NCBI RefSeq assembly: GCF_017303375.1
Contig: NZ_JAFKOH010000001.1
Coordinates: forward strand, 1-64,000
Direction: 5' to 3'
Length of the DNA stretch: 64,000 nt
Source: Bacillus sp. NTK074B
Lineage (GTDB): Bacteria > Bacillota > Bacilli > Bacillales > Bacillaceae_B
Of the stretch, positions 51,758-61,376 are shown piece by piece; position 1 is the first letter of the stretch, and the number at the start of each line of letters is the position of its first letter. The position numbers were made by a program, and so were the translations under genes. The notes below the pieces were generated by a model. The model was given only the letters and a program-made list of their open reading frames with translations. It was not told the origin of the DNA and searched no databases.

Positions 51758-52630
51758 ATGGTGAATCAAGAAAAATATGATCAGTTAAAGCTGGGTGAGC
51801 GTGGGGCAATCATTAGTATCATTGCTTATATTATATTAGCTATTATGAAATTTTTTATCGGCACATCTGCCGGCTCTGAAGCTTTAAGAGCAGATGGTCT
51901 GAACAATGCGACAGATATCGTTGCTTCCATTGCAGTACTGATTGGCCTTAGATATTCGAGGAAGCCCGCAGATCATGATCATCCATACGGTCATTGGAAA
52001 GCAGAGAGCGTGGCTTCTTTGATAGCTTCGTTTATCATGATGGTCGTAGGTATCCAGGTCCTGTACAATGCCATACAGTCTGTTTTTGATGGAAAGACGC
52101 AATCCCCGGACCTTCTTTCCGCTTGGACCGGTATAGGTGCAGCGATAGTCATGTACCTTGTATATAGGTACAACAAAAAATTAGCACAGAAAATCAATAG
52201 TCAATCCCTTATGGCTGCAGCTAAAGATAACCTTTCAGATGCATGGGTGAGCATTGGTGCCGTTATCGGCATTCTTGGAGCTCAATTCTATCTTCCTTGG
52301 TTAGACCCTCTTACAGCAGTCATTGTCGGCCTTCTGATCTGTAAAACCGCTTGGAACATATTTATGGAAGCCTCTCATTACCTAACGGACGGGTTCGATG
52401 AAGAGCTTATACAATCGTATGAGAAAACGGTCCTCGATCTCCCTGGGGTGAAAGGCGTAAAAGATATACGGGCAAGAAATTACGGGAATAATACGGTTGT
52501 AGATGTAGTGATCCTTGTTAGATCTACTCTGGATATTAAAGAGGCACATGATATATCGAGTGAGGTTGAGGGTGAGTTGAAGGATAAGCACGAGGTCTAT
52601 GACGTACATGTTCATGTGGAACCGAATTAA
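51758..52630 (+). CDS. Cation diffusion facilitator, probable Mn exporter
   Basis: The 290-residue protein has six transmembrane helices and a cytoplasmic C-terminal dimer domain (to VHVHVEPN). The transport site reads NxxxD in helix 2 (NNATD) and DxxxD in helix 5 (DNLSD). That combination is found in manganese/iron CDF proteins rather than in zinc ones, which have HxxxD. B. subtilis MneP and MneS are such exporters. ATG at 51758 follows GGAGGA. I see no manganese riboswitch in its leader. Confidence 0.85.
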   Translation: MVNQEKYDQLKLGERGAIISIIAYIILAIMKFFIGTSAGSEALRADGLNNATDIVASIAVLIGLRYSRKPADHDHPYGHWKAESVASLIASFIMMVVGIQVLYNAIQSVFDGKTQSPDLLSAWTGIGAAIVMYLVYRYNKKLAQKINSQSLMAAAKDNLSDAWVSIGAVIGILGAQFYLPWLDPLTAVIVGLLICKTAWNIFMEASHYLTDGFDEELIQSYEKTVLDLPGVKGVKDIRARNYGNNTVVDVVILVRSTLDIKEAHDISSEVEGELKDKHEVYDVHVHVEPN

Positions 52631-52692
52631 TGTTATCAAAATTCATGGTTTCATCAAAACATTGAGTTTATTGCTACCCTGCTTAAAGAAAG

Positions 52693-52720
52693 AAGGACCC
52701 AAATTCGGGTCCTTTTTTTT
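52693..52720 (+). terminator. Terminator after the CDF gene
   Basis: AAGGACCC (52693-52700) pairs with GGGTCCTT (52707-52714), followed by T. Confidence 0.9.
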
Positions 52721-52876
52721 AGAATGAAACCCATTCTAAAATGGTGAATTTACGGGTGGGTCTATATAAAAAACCTTCATGCAATGGGTGAATAGCTTGG
52801 ATGATAATGGTAAACTAGAAGAATAATTGAAACCAATCCTTCCATTATACGTATAGATTAGTAAGAGGTGATGAAC

Positions 52877-53077
52877 ATGACAGGATTGATAATCATATTG
52901 TTAGTGCCGATTATTATAACCATAATGGCTCTTAACCTATCAAGCTCTTCAAAACGGGACTATCGAAATGGAGATGGGGGTTACATTGGCTCCTATGATG
53001 GAAACCAAGATCAAGCAGGCTGCGACAGTGGATTTGATGGTGGAGATTGCGGTGGAGGTGGAGGTGGAGGGGAATAG
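52877..53077 (+). CDS. Small membrane protein with Gly/Asp-rich tail
   Basis: The 66-residue protein has one N-terminal hydrophobic helix (GLIIILLVPIIITIMAL) and a tail of low complexity, rich in Gly and Asp with two Cys, ending in a run of seven glycines. Such proteins are common in Bacillus and have no known function. In-frame GTG (52868) and ATG (52871) lie within the ribosome site AAGAGGTG, so ATG at 52877 is chosen. Confidence 0.6.
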   Translation: MTGLIIILLVPIIITIMALNLSSSSKRDYRNGDGGYIGSYDGNQDQAGCDSGFDGGDCGGGGGGGE

Positions 53078-53120
53078 CCGTCCCTGCTAATTCTTCATTG
53101 AAAGTCAGTATACATAGGAG

Positions 53121-53960
53121 ATGAACACCATTAGACGTTATTTTATTCATAATCGAGATCTACACATACATGTAACTGAATGGGGAAAGCCGGATAACCC
53201 AGTGATTTTCTGTCTTCACGGCTTGGGAAGTACAGGACTCAGCTTTATTGAAGTCGCGCATGATTTACAGGAAGAGTTCAGGATTATTTCCATTGATGCA
53301 CCGGGGCATGGAAAGACCTCCCCGTTTACCCATGCTCAACATTATGAAATGGAGAACATGGCCGATTGGCTGGAAGAGGTAGTCGGTATACTTCAATTAA
53401 ACTCTTTATATTTCTTATCACATTCATGGGGTAGCTTCGCCGCTCTTTTTTATGCTGCCAAATATCCCGAGAAGGTTAAGGGCTGCATCTTGATTGATGG
53501 AGGCTATCAAGGTAAACGTCATTCGGAACAGACGGTTGAGGATGAAGTTGCTTATTATGAACAAGACTTTGAACAGGTTTGGGAAACATGGGAAGACTTC
53601 CTCGCACTCGTTCAGAGCGAAACGCTACACTGGTCTTCTATGAAACTTGAAGCAGCAAAGGATCTTTGTCTTTATCAAAATCAAAGATATTATTGGCATG
53701 CCCGCGGGGAAACAGCCGCTCACTTCATTCGTGCCATGCACAAGGACGAGGCAGAGGGAATTTACCACAAAGTAAAAGCTCCTGTTTTGTTATTACGGGC
53801 GACTCTCCCAGTGAGTATGGAAGCACAACGTTTAAAAACAGCTGCCATTTTCAAGGAAAAGACCCTTGGGGAAGTGAAATGCATTCCAGGAACGACTCAC
53901 CTTCTTCATTGGGACCGACCGGATGTTGTAGTAAATGAGATAAAAAAACGGTGGAAATAA
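53121..53960 (+). CDS. Alpha/beta hydrolase
   Basis: The 279-residue protein has the oxyanion segment FCLHGLGSTG, the strand-5 nucleophile elbow LSHSWGS, and the late His in GTTHLLHWDRP. The elbow reads SxSxG in place of the usual GxSxG. The helical cap (about 130-200) is typical of the esterase and lipase-like group. The substrate is unknown. ATG at 53121 touches the AGGAG site, so initiation may be weak or start slightly downstream. An acetyltransferase gene follows after 23 bp. Confidence 0.8.
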   Translation: MNTIRRYFIHNRDLHIHVTEWGKPDNPVIFCLHGLGSTGLSFIEVAHDLQEEFRIISIDAPGHGKTSPFTHAQHYEMENMADWLEEVVGILQLNSLYFLSHSWGSFAALFYAAKYPEKVKGCILIDGGYQGKRHSEQTVEDEVAYYEQDFEQVWETWEDFLALVQSETLHWSSMKLEAAKDLCLYQNQRYYWHARGETAAHFIRAMHKDEAEGIYHKVKAPVLLLRATLPVSMEAQRLKTAAIFKEKTLGEVKCIPGTTHLLHWDRPDVVVNEIKKRWK

Positions 53961-53983
53961 AGAAAAGAGGAGGAAGACAACAT

Positions 53984-54448
53984 ATGATTCGATTAAGACC
54001 TATGACAGAAACCGAATACCGTGAATGGGTAAAGGACTCCATTAAGGAATATGCAGAAGAAAAAACCAAAGCAGGAAACTTTAAAGAGGAAACTTCATTG
54101 TTACAGGCAGAAGAGGAGTTCAATACATTATTACCGGATGGACTTCAAACGATCAATCACCACTTATTCACTTTATATCATGAAGAGAACAAGGATAAAG
54201 TAGGGACCTTATGGGTTCATGTGAAAGAAGAACAAAAAGAAATTTTCATCTATGACATAAAAGTCCTTGAGAGCAAAAGAGGATTAGGATACGGGAAGGC
54301 AGCCTTATTGGCACTTGATTCGTATGCACGGAAAATGGGACTTTCAAAAATTTCCCTTCACGTATTCGGCCACAACAAAATAGCCCGTTCCTTGTACCAA
54401 AATTCAGGATATGAAGTAACGAATGTGCTAATGTCCAAACTGCTCTAA
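53984..54448 (+). CDS. GNAT acetyltransferase
   Basis: The 154-residue protein has the acetyl-CoA loop SKRGLGYGKAAL and motif B HNKIARSLYQNSGYEV. A charged helix in the N-terminal part (EEKTKAGNFKEETSLLQAEEEF) is often seen in Bacillus GNAT proteins that have no known substrate. An upstream GTG at 53951 is in frame, but ATG at 53984 follows GAGGAGGAAGA. It probably shares a transcript with the alpha/beta hydrolase. Confidence 0.8.
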   Translation: MIRLRPMTETEYREWVKDSIKEYAEEKTKAGNFKEETSLLQAEEEFNTLLPDGLQTINHHLFTLYHEENKDKVGTLWVHVKEEQKEIFIYDIKVLESKRGLGYGKAALLALDSYARKMGLSKISLHVFGHNKIARSLYQNSGYEVTNVLMSKLL

Positions 54449-54454
54449 GAGAAA

Positions 54455-54482
54455 AAGGCACCTGTTTATAAGGTGCCTTCTT
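54455..54482 (+). terminator. Terminator after the acetyltransferase gene
   Basis: AAGGCACCT (54455-54463) pairs with AGGTGCCTT (54471-54479). Confidence 0.75.
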
Positions 54483-54504
54483 CTACGGCAAGGAGGAATT
54501 TCTA

Positions 54505-54633
54505 ATGGCAGATCAAAAGGGAACATACACTTACGAAAACAGTTATTTCTTTATAGGGAATGCAGAAATCTTTACCACCATTCTCATTCTATTCATCGTA
54601 TCCCTTTACATATTAATAAGGAAAAGAAAGTAG
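54505..54633 (+). CDS. Small single-helix membrane protein, 42 residues
   Basis: ATG at 54505 follows the strong site AAGGAGGAATT. The 42-residue product has a polar N-terminus (MADQKGTYTYENSYFFIG), one hydrophobic helix (FTTILILFIVSLYILI) and a basic end RKRK, so the N-terminus is likely outside. Its TAG stop overlaps the GTG start of the next acetyltransferase by one base, which supports co-translation. No family is recognised. Confidence 0.6.
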   Translation: MADQKGTYTYENSYFFIGNAEIFTTILILFIVSLYILIRKRK

Positions 54634-55064
54634 TGGTTGCCATTAGAAATGTTGCATATGCGCAATTAGAAGATTTGGAATCGATAGTCGCAATCGATCA
54701 TCAAGTTATCGGAAACGATCACAGACGGGGAGAATTCGCGCGAGCTATCAAGGAGCAAAACTGTTTAGTGGTAAAAGAGGATGAAACAAAAGGCTTTCTA
54801 CTATATAATACTCTCTTTTTTGAGCACATCTTTGTTTCTCTTATTATTATTGCACCTGAAGAAAGAAGGAAGGGATATGCCTCTTGCCTATTGCAACATT
54901 TTGAAAAGATTTCGCCGACCGGCAAGATTTTTTCATCTACGAATCAATCAAATCTGGAGATGCAAATGGTATTCAAGAAAAATGGATACGCACCGAGTGG
55001 TATTATCGAGAATCTGGACCCAGGGGATCCTGAATTGATTTATTTTAAACAAAAGGAGCATTGA
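54633..55064 (+). CDS. GNAT acetyltransferase
   Basis: The 143-residue protein has the acetyl-CoA loop EERRKGYASCLLQ and a shortened end. GTG at 54633 overlaps the stop of the 42-residue membrane gene, with AAGGAAAAG as its ribosome site. A two-helix membrane-protein gene begins one base after its stop. The chain of four small coupled genes (54505-55479) suggests one unit. The substrate is unknown. Confidence 0.72.
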   Translation: MVAIRNVAYAQLEDLESIVAIDHQVIGNDHRRGEFARAIKEQNCLVVKEDETKGFLLYNTLFFEHIFVSLIIIAPEERRKGYASCLLQHFEKISPTGKIFSSTNQSNLEMQMVFKKNGYAPSGIIENLDPGDPELIYFKQKEH

Positions 55065-55065
55065 C

Positions 55066-55317
55066 ATGGACCGAACACTTCTCATAATAGGTTCTGCCTT
55101 TCTTATTGTAAGCGGAACACTTTATACGCTCGAAAGAATGAGCGCCTCCATCTTCTGGGCGGCACAAAGAGTGGGAGGAGGGGAATGGCCGACGGTACCG
55201 GATATGCCATCACTCTTTGATAATCTATTTGTCGCGTTATTTTTGGTTAGTGGCATTGTATTTTGTATATTATCCATTAAGGTCTGGGTACAAGAACACT
55301 TTGAAAGAAAAATATAG
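55066..55317 (+). CDS. Small two-helix membrane protein, 83 residues
   Basis: Hydrophobic helices lie at about residues 5-22 and 55-75. Between them is a loop of about 30 residues with AAQRVGGGEWPTVPDMPSLF. No family is recognised. ATG at 55066 lies just after the acetyltransferase stop and follows AAAGGAG. It is part of the same chain of small genes. Confidence 0.6.
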   Translation: MDRTLLIIGSAFLIVSGTLYTLERMSASIFWAAQRVGGGEWPTVPDMPSLFDNLFVALFLVSGIVFCILSIKVWVQEHFERKI

Positions 55318-55341
55318 TATTAAAAAGGAGGGGAAAGATGA

Positions 55342-55479
55342 ATGGGTATCGTTTTAGCTATTTTCCTTCTAATCTTTTCATTTGATTTTACTAAGTTCCG
55401 GAAACAGAACCAAACGATGATTGAACAGAACGAAAGAATTATTTCACTACTCGAGGACCTAAAAAATAAAAATGCATGA
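55342..55479 (+). CDS. Small membrane-anchored protein, 45 residues
   Basis: ATG at 55342 is 8 nt behind AAGGAGGGG. The product has one N-terminal hydrophobic helix (GIVLAIFLLIFSFDF) and a soluble charged helix (QTMIEQNERIISLLEDLK). That layout is seen in many short Bacillus proteins of unknown role. It ends the small-gene chain just before a strong terminator. An ATG four bases upstream is in another frame. Confidence 0.55.
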   Translation: MGIVLAIFLLIFSFDFTKFRKQNQTMIEQNERIISLLEDLKNKNA

Positions 55480-55482
55480 CTG

Positions 55483-55516
55483 AAAAGGCTCGCAGCTGTT
55501 TGCGAGCCTTTTCTTT
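55483..55516. terminator. Terminator formerly shared with the Spo0M-like gene
   Basis: A perfect 12-bp stem (55483-55494 with 55501-55512) with T run ends the small-gene chain. Before the Tn3 insertion it also lay directly behind the minus-strand Spo0M-like gene, which has since been separated from it by 7.5 kb. Confidence 0.9.
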
Positions 55517-55580
55517 ATACAATTGGGCCCAGTACCAGCGTTCGTGTAACCAGGGGCAAAGTAGATTAATACATTATCTG

Positions 55581-55607
55581 AAGCCTTTTCTCCAAAGGCT
55601 TTTTTTA
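55581..55607 (+). terminator. Terminator inside the left Tn3 end
   Basis: AAGCCTTT (55581-55588) pairs with AAAGGCTT (55594-55601), followed by T. It would block read-in towards tnpA. Confidence 0.75.
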
Positions 55608-55664
55608 TATGCAAAAGTTCGGTACACTTTTCATTGTAGGTACAAATATTAGGAGGCTCATAAA

Positions 55665-58616
55665 GTGAAAAAAGTTTGGAATCTGGAGGAACTAATTGAA
55701 CACTTCACAATTATTCCAGAAGAGTCAGGTTTAATTGGGAATAAACATGGTGGAACTCGACTTGGATTTGCGGTTACCCTGAAATTTTTTCAATACAAGG
55801 GTCGGTTTCCAAAGGGCAAACAAGAAATTAGTATAGATGTTGTTCAGTATATAGCCAAACAAGTCGGCGTATCGGCTGATTCGTTAAAGCAATATGATTG
55901 GGAAGGTCGGACAATAAAATATCATCGTGCACAAATCCGTGATTTCATGGACTTCAAGGAGATTACTTCTGAAGATATGGAACGATTAAAATCCTGGCTA
56001 CAGGCCAAAATAATTCCAAATGAAATGAATATAGACCGCATAAGAGAACTCGCCTTAACTCATCTTAGACACTCACATCTAATCCCCCCAACCGAAGATC
56101 AACTTAATAGAAATATTAAATCAGCCATTTATCAATTTGAAGAGAACATATCCCAGTCTATTTTCACAAAACTTTCCTGTCATTCAAAGTCTAAATTAGA
56201 TGATTTTGTACGTACTTGGTCTAATGATGAGAAAATTAAAGAGGATCAAACAATACTTAGTTTTCGAGAACTCGTATCTGATCCTGGACGGATCGGATTA
56301 GATAGTTTATTGAAAGAAATAGAAAAGTTACAAATCGTGAGAGACATACAACTTCCTAAAGAATTGTTTTCAGAAATACCACCAAAGCTACTTAGAAATT
56401 ATAGGCAGCGTGCGGTTTCTGAAGACATTAGAGAATTACGTAGACATCCCGAGAATATTAGATACACTCTATTATCAGCATTTTTTTGGAGTAGAGGAAG
56501 GGAGATAACTGATAATCTAGTTGAGCTACTTATACAAATAGTTCATCGTATAGGTGCAAGAGCAGAAAGAAAAGTAGAAAAAGAATTCTTACGAGATTTC
56601 AGAAAAGTTAATGGAAAAACAAATGTCTTGTTTCGTTTAGCCGAAAAGGCTGTGGAACAACCAGACGGAATAGTAAGAGATGTATTATTCCCCGTTGTAA
56701 GTGAGGATACCCTTAAAGAATTAGTAAAGGAAATGAAGCATTCCGGACCAATGTATAAACAAAAGGTTCATACTGTAATGAGGTCCTCTTACAGCTCTCA
56801 TTACAGAAGGATGGTTCCCTCATTATTGGGCATTTTAGAATTTCGTTCAAATAATGAAGTGCACCGTCCCGTCATTGACGCAATTAGTCTCCTTCATCAG
56901 TATAAGGATAACAAACAGTACTCTTATAATGAGATGGATTTTATACCTATAGAAGGAGTTGTTAAGCAAGCTTGGATTGATACAGTTCTTGATAAGGAAA
57001 GCAATCGTATTAATCGAGTGAATTATGAAATTTGCGTCCTCCAAGCTTTAAGAGATCGACTCCGTTGTAAAGAATTATGGGTAGTAGGTGCCGACCGGTA
57101 TAGGAATCCAGAAGAAGACTTACCGAAAGATTTTGAACAAAATAGAATACATCACTATGAGGCATTACGAAAGCCACTGAATGTACAAACACTTATTAAA
57201 GAACTTAAACAATCTATGCACACAGCTCTTGATAAATTGGATAAAAGCGTAAAAAGCGATTCTTCAGTACGAATTTTAAGTAAGGGGAATGGATGGATTT
57301 CAGTATCCCCTATACAACCTCAAAAAGAGCCAGTAAACCTTAACCTCATCAAAGCAGAAGTAATGAAACGCTGGCCCATGACAAATCTCTTAGACATATT
57401 AAAAGAGACGGATTTAAGAGTACATTTAACCGATATGTTCCAAACATTAGGAAATAGAGAAATTTTAGACAAAGAGACTCTTCAAAGAAGACTTATTCTC
57501 TGTCTTTATGGATTAGGAACGAATACCGGCTTAAAAAGAGTTGCTGCCGGTGATCATGGGGAAAATTATAAGAACTTACTATATGTAAGGAGAAAATTTA
57601 TTCACAAAGAAAACCTTCGTCAAGCAATATCAAAAGTCACTAATGCAATTTTAGATAATAGAGTAACTGAAATATGGGGAGATGGTACCACTGCATGTGC
57701 ATCTGATAGCAAGAAGTTTGGTGCATGGGATCAGAATTTGCTTACAGAATGGCATATTCGCTACAGGGGACGCGGTGTAATGATTTATTGGCATTTAGAA
57801 AAGAAATCAACATGCATCTATTCTCAATTGAAATCATGCTCATCTTCTGAAGTTGCTTCTATGATTGAAGGGCTACTTCGACATTGTACAAACATGGAGG
57901 TAGAAAAAAATTACGTTGATACACATGGACAAAGTGAAGTAGCGTTTGCCTTTTGTCACTTGTTAGGGTTTCAGCTTATGCCGAGGTTTAAAGCCATCCA
58001 CGCTCAAAAACTATACCGCCCAGACAATGGAATACAAGAAGCTTTTTCCAATTTACAACCTGTATTAACTAGACCAATTAATTGGGCATTAATAGAGCAA
58101 CAGTATGATCAAATGATTAAATACGCTACTGCTTTAAAGTTAGGTACTGCTGAAACGGAGGCTGTACTGAAACGTTTTACACGGAACAGTGGTCATCCAA
58201 CGTACCGTGCTCTAAGTGAACTCGGGAAAGCAATGAAAACCATTTTTTTAAGTGAATATTTGTCTTCAGAAGAGGTTCGGAGAGAAATCCATGAGGGACT
58301 GAACGTCGTTGAGAACTGGAACTCCGCAAATAGCTTCATTTTTTATGGGAAAGGAGGTGAAATTCAAACGAACCGTATGGAGGATCAGGAAATTGCTGTG
58401 TTGGCTCTACACTTAATTCAAAACTGTCTAGTCTACATCAACACATTAATGCTACAAGAAGTGCTATTGGAGCAAGATAAGTCACTGCTTCAGAAACTAG
58501 TACCGGAGGATTTTAGAGCCCTCACCCCATTGATTTATTCGCATGTAAACCCTTATGGAACTTTTAGATTGAACATGCAGGAACGACTATCTTTCCAGAG
58601 AGCATTTAAAGTTTGA
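55665..58616 (+). CDS. tnpA: Tn3-family transposase TnpA
   Basis: The 983-residue protein is full length for Tn3 transposases. The N-terminal region has the DUF4158 fold (about 1-165). The catalytic DDE core shows Asp673 in [11 protein letters not shown], Asp752 in [10 protein letters not shown] and Glu852 in [10 protein letters not shown]. It cuts and joins the 40-bp ends and makes the 5-bp duplication. GTG at 55665 follows AGGAGG with good spacing, 100 bp inside the left end. Confidence 0.95.
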   Translation: MKKVWNLEELIEHFTIIPEESGLIGNKHGGTRLGFAVTLKFFQYKGRFPKGKQEISIDVVQYIAKQVGVSADSLKQYDWEGRTIKYHRAQIRDFMDFKEITSEDMERLKSWLQAKIIPNEMNIDRIRELALTHLRHSHLIPPTEDQLNRNIKSAIYQFEENISQSIFTKLSCHSKSKLDDFVRTWSNDEKIKEDQTILSFRELVSDPGRIGLDSLLKEIEKLQIVRDIQLPKELFSEIPPKLLRNYRQRAVSEDIRELRRHPENIRYTLLSAFFWSRGREITDNLVELLIQIVHRIGARAERKVEKEFLRDFRKVNGKTNVLFRLAEKAVEQPDGIVRDVLFPVVSEDTLKELVKEMKHSGPMYKQKVHTVMRSSYSSHYRRMVPSLLGILEFRSNNEVHRPVIDAISLLHQYKDNKQYSYNEMDFIPIEGVVKQAWIDTVLDKESNRINRVNYEICVLQALRDRLRCKELWVVGADRYRNPEEDLPKDFEQNRIHHYEALRKPLNVQTLIKELKQSMHTALDKLDKSVKSDSSVRILSKGNGWISVSPIQPQKEPVNLNLIKAEVMKRWPMTNLLDILKETDLRVHLTDMFQTLGNREILDKETLQRRLILCLYGLGTNTGLKRVAAGDHGENYKNLLYVRRKFIHKENLRQAISKVTNAILDNRVTEIWGDGTTACASDSKKFGAWDQNLLTEWHIRYRGRGVMIYWHLEKKSTCIYSQLKSCSSSEVASMIEGLLRHCTNMEVEKNYVDTHGQSEVAFAFCHLLGFQLMPRFKAIHAQKLYRPDNGIQEAFSNLQPVLTRPINWALIEQQYDQMIKYATALKLGTAETEAVLKRFTRNSGHPTYRALSELGKAMKTIFLSEYLSSEEVRREIHEGLNVVENWNSANSFIFYGKGGEIQTNRMEDQEIAVLALHLIQNCLVYINTLMLQEVLLEQDKSLLQKLVPEDFRALTPLIYSHVNPYGTFRLNMQERLSFQRAFKV

Positions 58617-58920
58617 ACTAAAAAATATGATAGAAAGAGAACATTAACGACTCACACAAATGGATATTATCCTTTCTATATTATAACTCTTTAAATCAGG
58701 TATATTTAGATTCCCTAACTTTATTACTAAATGGCACCCGTATAATTTCTATAAAATTACTTTTTTTGAAATAAATGAAAAAACATAAAGGGATTTACTT
58801 TAATGAGTCGAATTAATTTAGTAATATATATTTTGATGGAAAGGGGGAGATATTCTGCTAGATTTTAAGGTATTTTATTATTTACCTCTAGTAATCTTAT
58901 ATTCTGTAGGGGTAATTCTT
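58617..58920. other. AT-rich stretch between tnpA and the cargo
   Basis: A weak hairpin (ATAGAAAG near 58630 with CTTTCTAT near 58672) may end tnpA transcripts. TATAAT at 58741-58746 is a candidate -10 box for the cargo genes. In-frame codons without an ATG, GTG or TTG run from about 58852 into the first VanZ gene. Confidence 0.4.
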
Positions 58921-59466
58921 TTGTATTTTTCAGGAAAAAGAAACTTCAACCTCTTCAGTCACCTGATTAACATTACATTTCTTCTTTACATCCCTTGGTT
59001 AATGAGCATAACACTTTTTCCAATTCCAATTGATTCAAGATTGATTCAAAGTTTAATAGAAACAAATACTGCTGCAAGCAACAACTTTGTACCTTTCCAA
59101 ACAATTTCTCAGAGTGTGTTAGGAGCCTTTCGACAAGATTATTTTTTGGGATTTGCTAAGGTAATCCTAGGAAATATAGTAATGATGATCCCTATCGGGT
59201 TCTACCTCCCATTGATTAGACCAAACCTTCATTCAAGAAGAAATATCTTTATTTTGGGTTTCTCTGCGGCCATTAGTATGGAAATTTTACAAAAAATAAT
59301 TTCTTTAGTCGTTAATGTCAGTTATAGAAGTTTTGACGTAGATGATATCATCTTAAATACCATTGGAGTCTTAATAGGTTCAATTATTTTAAAGTTAGTT
59401 AACCCGTTAATTAAGAGATTAAAAGGTTACCTTGATGATAATCAATCTGAGACATTTACTTATTAA
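58921..59466 (+). CDS. VanZ-family membrane protein
   Basis: The protein has four helices and the VanZ signatures NNFVPFQTI, GNIVMMIPIGFYLPL and RSFDVDDIILNTIG. VanZ proteins give slight teicoplanin tolerance in some enterococci, and most relatives have no known role. TTG at 58921 follows TAGGGG and gives 181 residues. The same frame runs upstream to a CTG/ATT pair (58852-58857) 3-6 nt behind AAGGGGGAGA, which would add another transmembrane helix (FYYLPLVILYSVGVILLYF). The true start is therefore open. Confidence 0.82.
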   Translation: MYFSGKRNFNLFSHLINITFLLYIPWLMSITLFPIPIDSRLIQSLIETNTAASNNFVPFQTISQSVLGAFRQDYFLGFAKVILGNIVMMIPIGFYLPLIRPNLHSRRNIFILGFSAAISMEILQKIISLVVNVSYRSFDVDDIILNTIGVLIGSIILKLVNPLIKRLKGYLDDNQSETFTY

Positions 59467-59484
59467 AAATGGAAGGAATTAAAA

Positions 59485-59877
59485 ATGAAGAAACTCAAGA
59501 AAATCATAACTGTACTATCGTTAGTAGCAATACTTTCTGCCCCTGCTGCGTCAGTATTTGCATATTCGCATAATTACGCATTTGACTTTAAATATAAGTT
59601 GAATTCCAACATTTATTATTTAGACCCTGGCACAAAAAATAGAATATACATTGAAAATGACGCTAATGGTGGAGCTGGTGTATACTATTTTGATCTGTAC
59701 AAGGGAGATAGTTTTGGTAGCACTTATCTAGGGACGTCAAGTTTCCCTAGAAATGGTAGGGGCTATGTAGACCTTCCTGGAAAAGGAAGTGGAAAGTATT
59801 GGTTTACACTCAGAAAATCCGATGATGGCGCTTATGTTAAAGGCAATGGAGAAATTGCTGACTATGATTTTAATTAA
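59485..59877 (+). CDS. Small exported protein, 130 residues
   Basis: A signal peptide (KKLKKIITVLSLVAILSAPA, cleavage about AFA/YS-like site near residue 26) leads to a beta-rich domain of about 100 residues with many Gly and Tyr (YWFTLRKSDDGAY). No cysteine is present and no family is recognised. ATG at 59485 follows GGAAGG. It is the second gene of the transposon cargo, 18 bp after the first VanZ gene, and is followed by a terminator. Confidence 0.7.
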   Translation: MKKLKKIITVLSLVAILSAPAASVFAYSHNYAFDFKYKLNSNIYYLDPGTKNRIYIENDANGGAGVYYFDLYKGDSFGSTYLGTSSFPRNGRGYVDLPGKGSGKYWFTLRKSDDGAYVKGNGEIADYDFN

Positions 59878-59884
59878 ACACTTG

Positions 59885-59918
59885 AAGTCAATCCCGAAAA
59901 TTGGGATTGACTTTTTTG
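59885..59918 (+). terminator. Terminator in the transposon cargo
   Basis: AAGTCAATCCC (59885-59895) pairs with GGGATTGACTT (59903-59913), followed by T. Confidence 0.9.
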
Positions 59919-59967
59919 TACTACCTTAACTTTTATGGACATACGTATCTAAGGGAGGTGTATTTTT

Positions 59968-60414
59968 ATGGAAGTTAATTCAAATAAAACTTTCCTTTTT
60001 TTACTGTTGAGTGTATATATATTTTCCATTCTTTTTTTGAGTTTATTCGGTGTAACTGGAAGTCTGCATTTTATTAAGGTATATGATGTTTCTAATAACT
60101 TTATCCCCTTTCATACTCTAAGTGACTATATATTTAACTTTAATAAATACAATTTTGATACCTGGTTCTTTAATACGTTTGGGTTAATCATTGTTTTCAT
60201 TCCTATTGGATTTATATTCCCCTTCCTGGTTAAACAGTCAAGGTCCTACTTTGGAGTAGTTCTTATATCTTTGTTAATTAGTTCAGCGTTTGAGACGATC
60301 CAAAGTCTTACCAAATATGGTGTTTTTGATGTAGATGACATTTTACTAAGCATAGTAGGCGGTTGTTTAGGATTAATGTTTTTTATAAAAAAGAAAAATA
60401 AGGGGTCCCGGTAG
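59968..60414 (+). CDS. Second VanZ-family membrane protein
   Basis: The 148-residue protein has four helices and the VanZ blocks NNFIPFHTL, LIIVFIPIGFIFPF and GVFDVDDILLSIVGG. It is related to, but not a copy of, the VanZ protein at 58921. ATG at 59968 follows AAGGGAGGTG with a rather long spacing. It has its own position between two terminators, so it is probably separately transcribed. Confidence 0.85.
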   Translation: MEVNSNKTFLFLLLSVYIFSILFLSLFGVTGSLHFIKVYDVSNNFIPFHTLSDYIFNFNKYNFDTWFFNTFGLIIVFIPIGFIFPFLVKQSRSYFGVVLISLLISSAFETIQSLTKYGVFDVDDILLSIVGGCLGLMFFIKKKNKGSR

Positions 60415-60461
60415 CAAAACGCGGAAAACTTACGCTAAGGAAAAATTCGACAAGATACAAG

Positions 60462-60498
60462 CTGTACTTTCTACTCTAAGAAAGCACAGTTTTTTTTA
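60462..60498 (+). terminator. Terminator after the second VanZ gene
   Basis: CTGTACTTTCT (60462-60472) pairs with AGAAAGCACAG (60479-60489) with one mismatch, followed by eight T. Confidence 0.8.
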
Positions 60499-60759
60499 TT
60501 TTTTAAAAGGGGGTGACGTCAGGTAATTAAAATAAAACGTTTAGTAAATTAACTCTTGAGTTATCCTTTTTGCTCTACTCCTGATTTTATATAATTTTTC
60601 CGACCAATATATTTTTAATTGACATTGGAAAATGACAATCATCAACACAATAACACATATAAAAACCTAAATATTTGTAATTATTTGAAATAAAAAGAGG
60701 GATTACCAATTATTAAGAGAATTTATCATTATATAAAATAATAATAGGGATGTGGGGAA
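60499..60759. other. Leader of the cell wall hydrolase gene
   Basis: About 260 bp of AT-rich DNA without frames. TTGACA near 60618 has no convincing -10 box at standard spacing, so sporulation-type control is possible but cannot be read reliably. Confidence 0.3.
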
Positions 60760-61326
60760 ATGGAAAAAAGAATGCTTTCCGTAATATTATGCTTTGGAAT
60801 CTTATTCTCAGTACATGTCGTATCTCCCTCTAAGGCATCAGCTGCTGGCGCCTGCTTAACAGACAAAACAGGATTAACTGAATTTAACGGATTAAGTAAT
60901 GTAGATTTGTTGGCTCGATTAGTTTATTCAGAAGCAAGAGGAGAATCTTACTCAGGAAAAAAAGCTATTACACAGTTAGTTATAAATAGGCAAAATAAAA
61001 ACCTATCGGAATTTGGAGGGAGTAGCCTTTCTGGCGTTGTATTAAAATCCCCTGGAGGATTCGTTGGCATGACTACTTCAAGCGCTAGGTGTCCCTCAAC
61101 TTCTACTCAAGGATGGCAGGATAGCCTAACAGCTGCAAGTTACCCTGGTACAGATATCATTGGCTACAGTTTATGGTTTAATACCAATTCTCTATTCAGT
61201 CAGCAAAGCCGCATAGGCTCTTCTGGATATTTAGAATACAAATTCCCTGGAACCAGTACATATAAAAGAGTAATGGAGAAACATGTAGTAGACAATCATA
61301 CCTTCTTTAGAATAATTGGGTATTAG
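60760..61326 (+). CDS. SleB-type cell wall hydrolase
   Basis: The 188-residue protein has a signal peptide (to about residue 28, KASA-AG) and a Hydrolase_2 domain. Its motif LLARLVYSEARGESYSGKK carries the catalytic Glu58. The family includes the spore cortex-lytic enzymes SleB and CwlJ and cell wall hydrolases of phages. There is no peptidoglycan-binding domain. ATG at 60760 follows GGGATGTGGGG. As transposon cargo it could affect germination or wall turnover. Confidence 0.85.
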   Translation: MEKRMLSVILCFGILFSVHVVSPSKASAAGACLTDKTGLTEFNGLSNVDLLARLVYSEARGESYSGKKAITQLVINRQNKNLSEFGGSSLSGVVLKSPGGFVGMTTSSARCPSTSTQGWQDSLTAASYPGTDIIGYSLWFNTNSLFSQQSRIGSSGYLEYKFPGTSTYKRVMEKHVVDNHTFFRIIGY

Positions 61327-61329
61327 TAC

Positions 61330-61376
61330 AAATAAGGAGGTGCCGTAAAAGACTATATTACGGCACCTCCTTATTT
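61330..61376. terminator. Strong shared terminator in the transposon
   Basis: A perfect 19-bp stem (61330-61348 with 61358-61376) lies between convergent cargo genes. Confidence 0.93.

Noticed and set aside
58921..60414. Vancomycin resistance cluster
   Set aside because: Only VanZ-family proteins are present. The vanHAX genes and a VanRS pair are absent from the transposon, so no glycopeptide resistance operon can be called.
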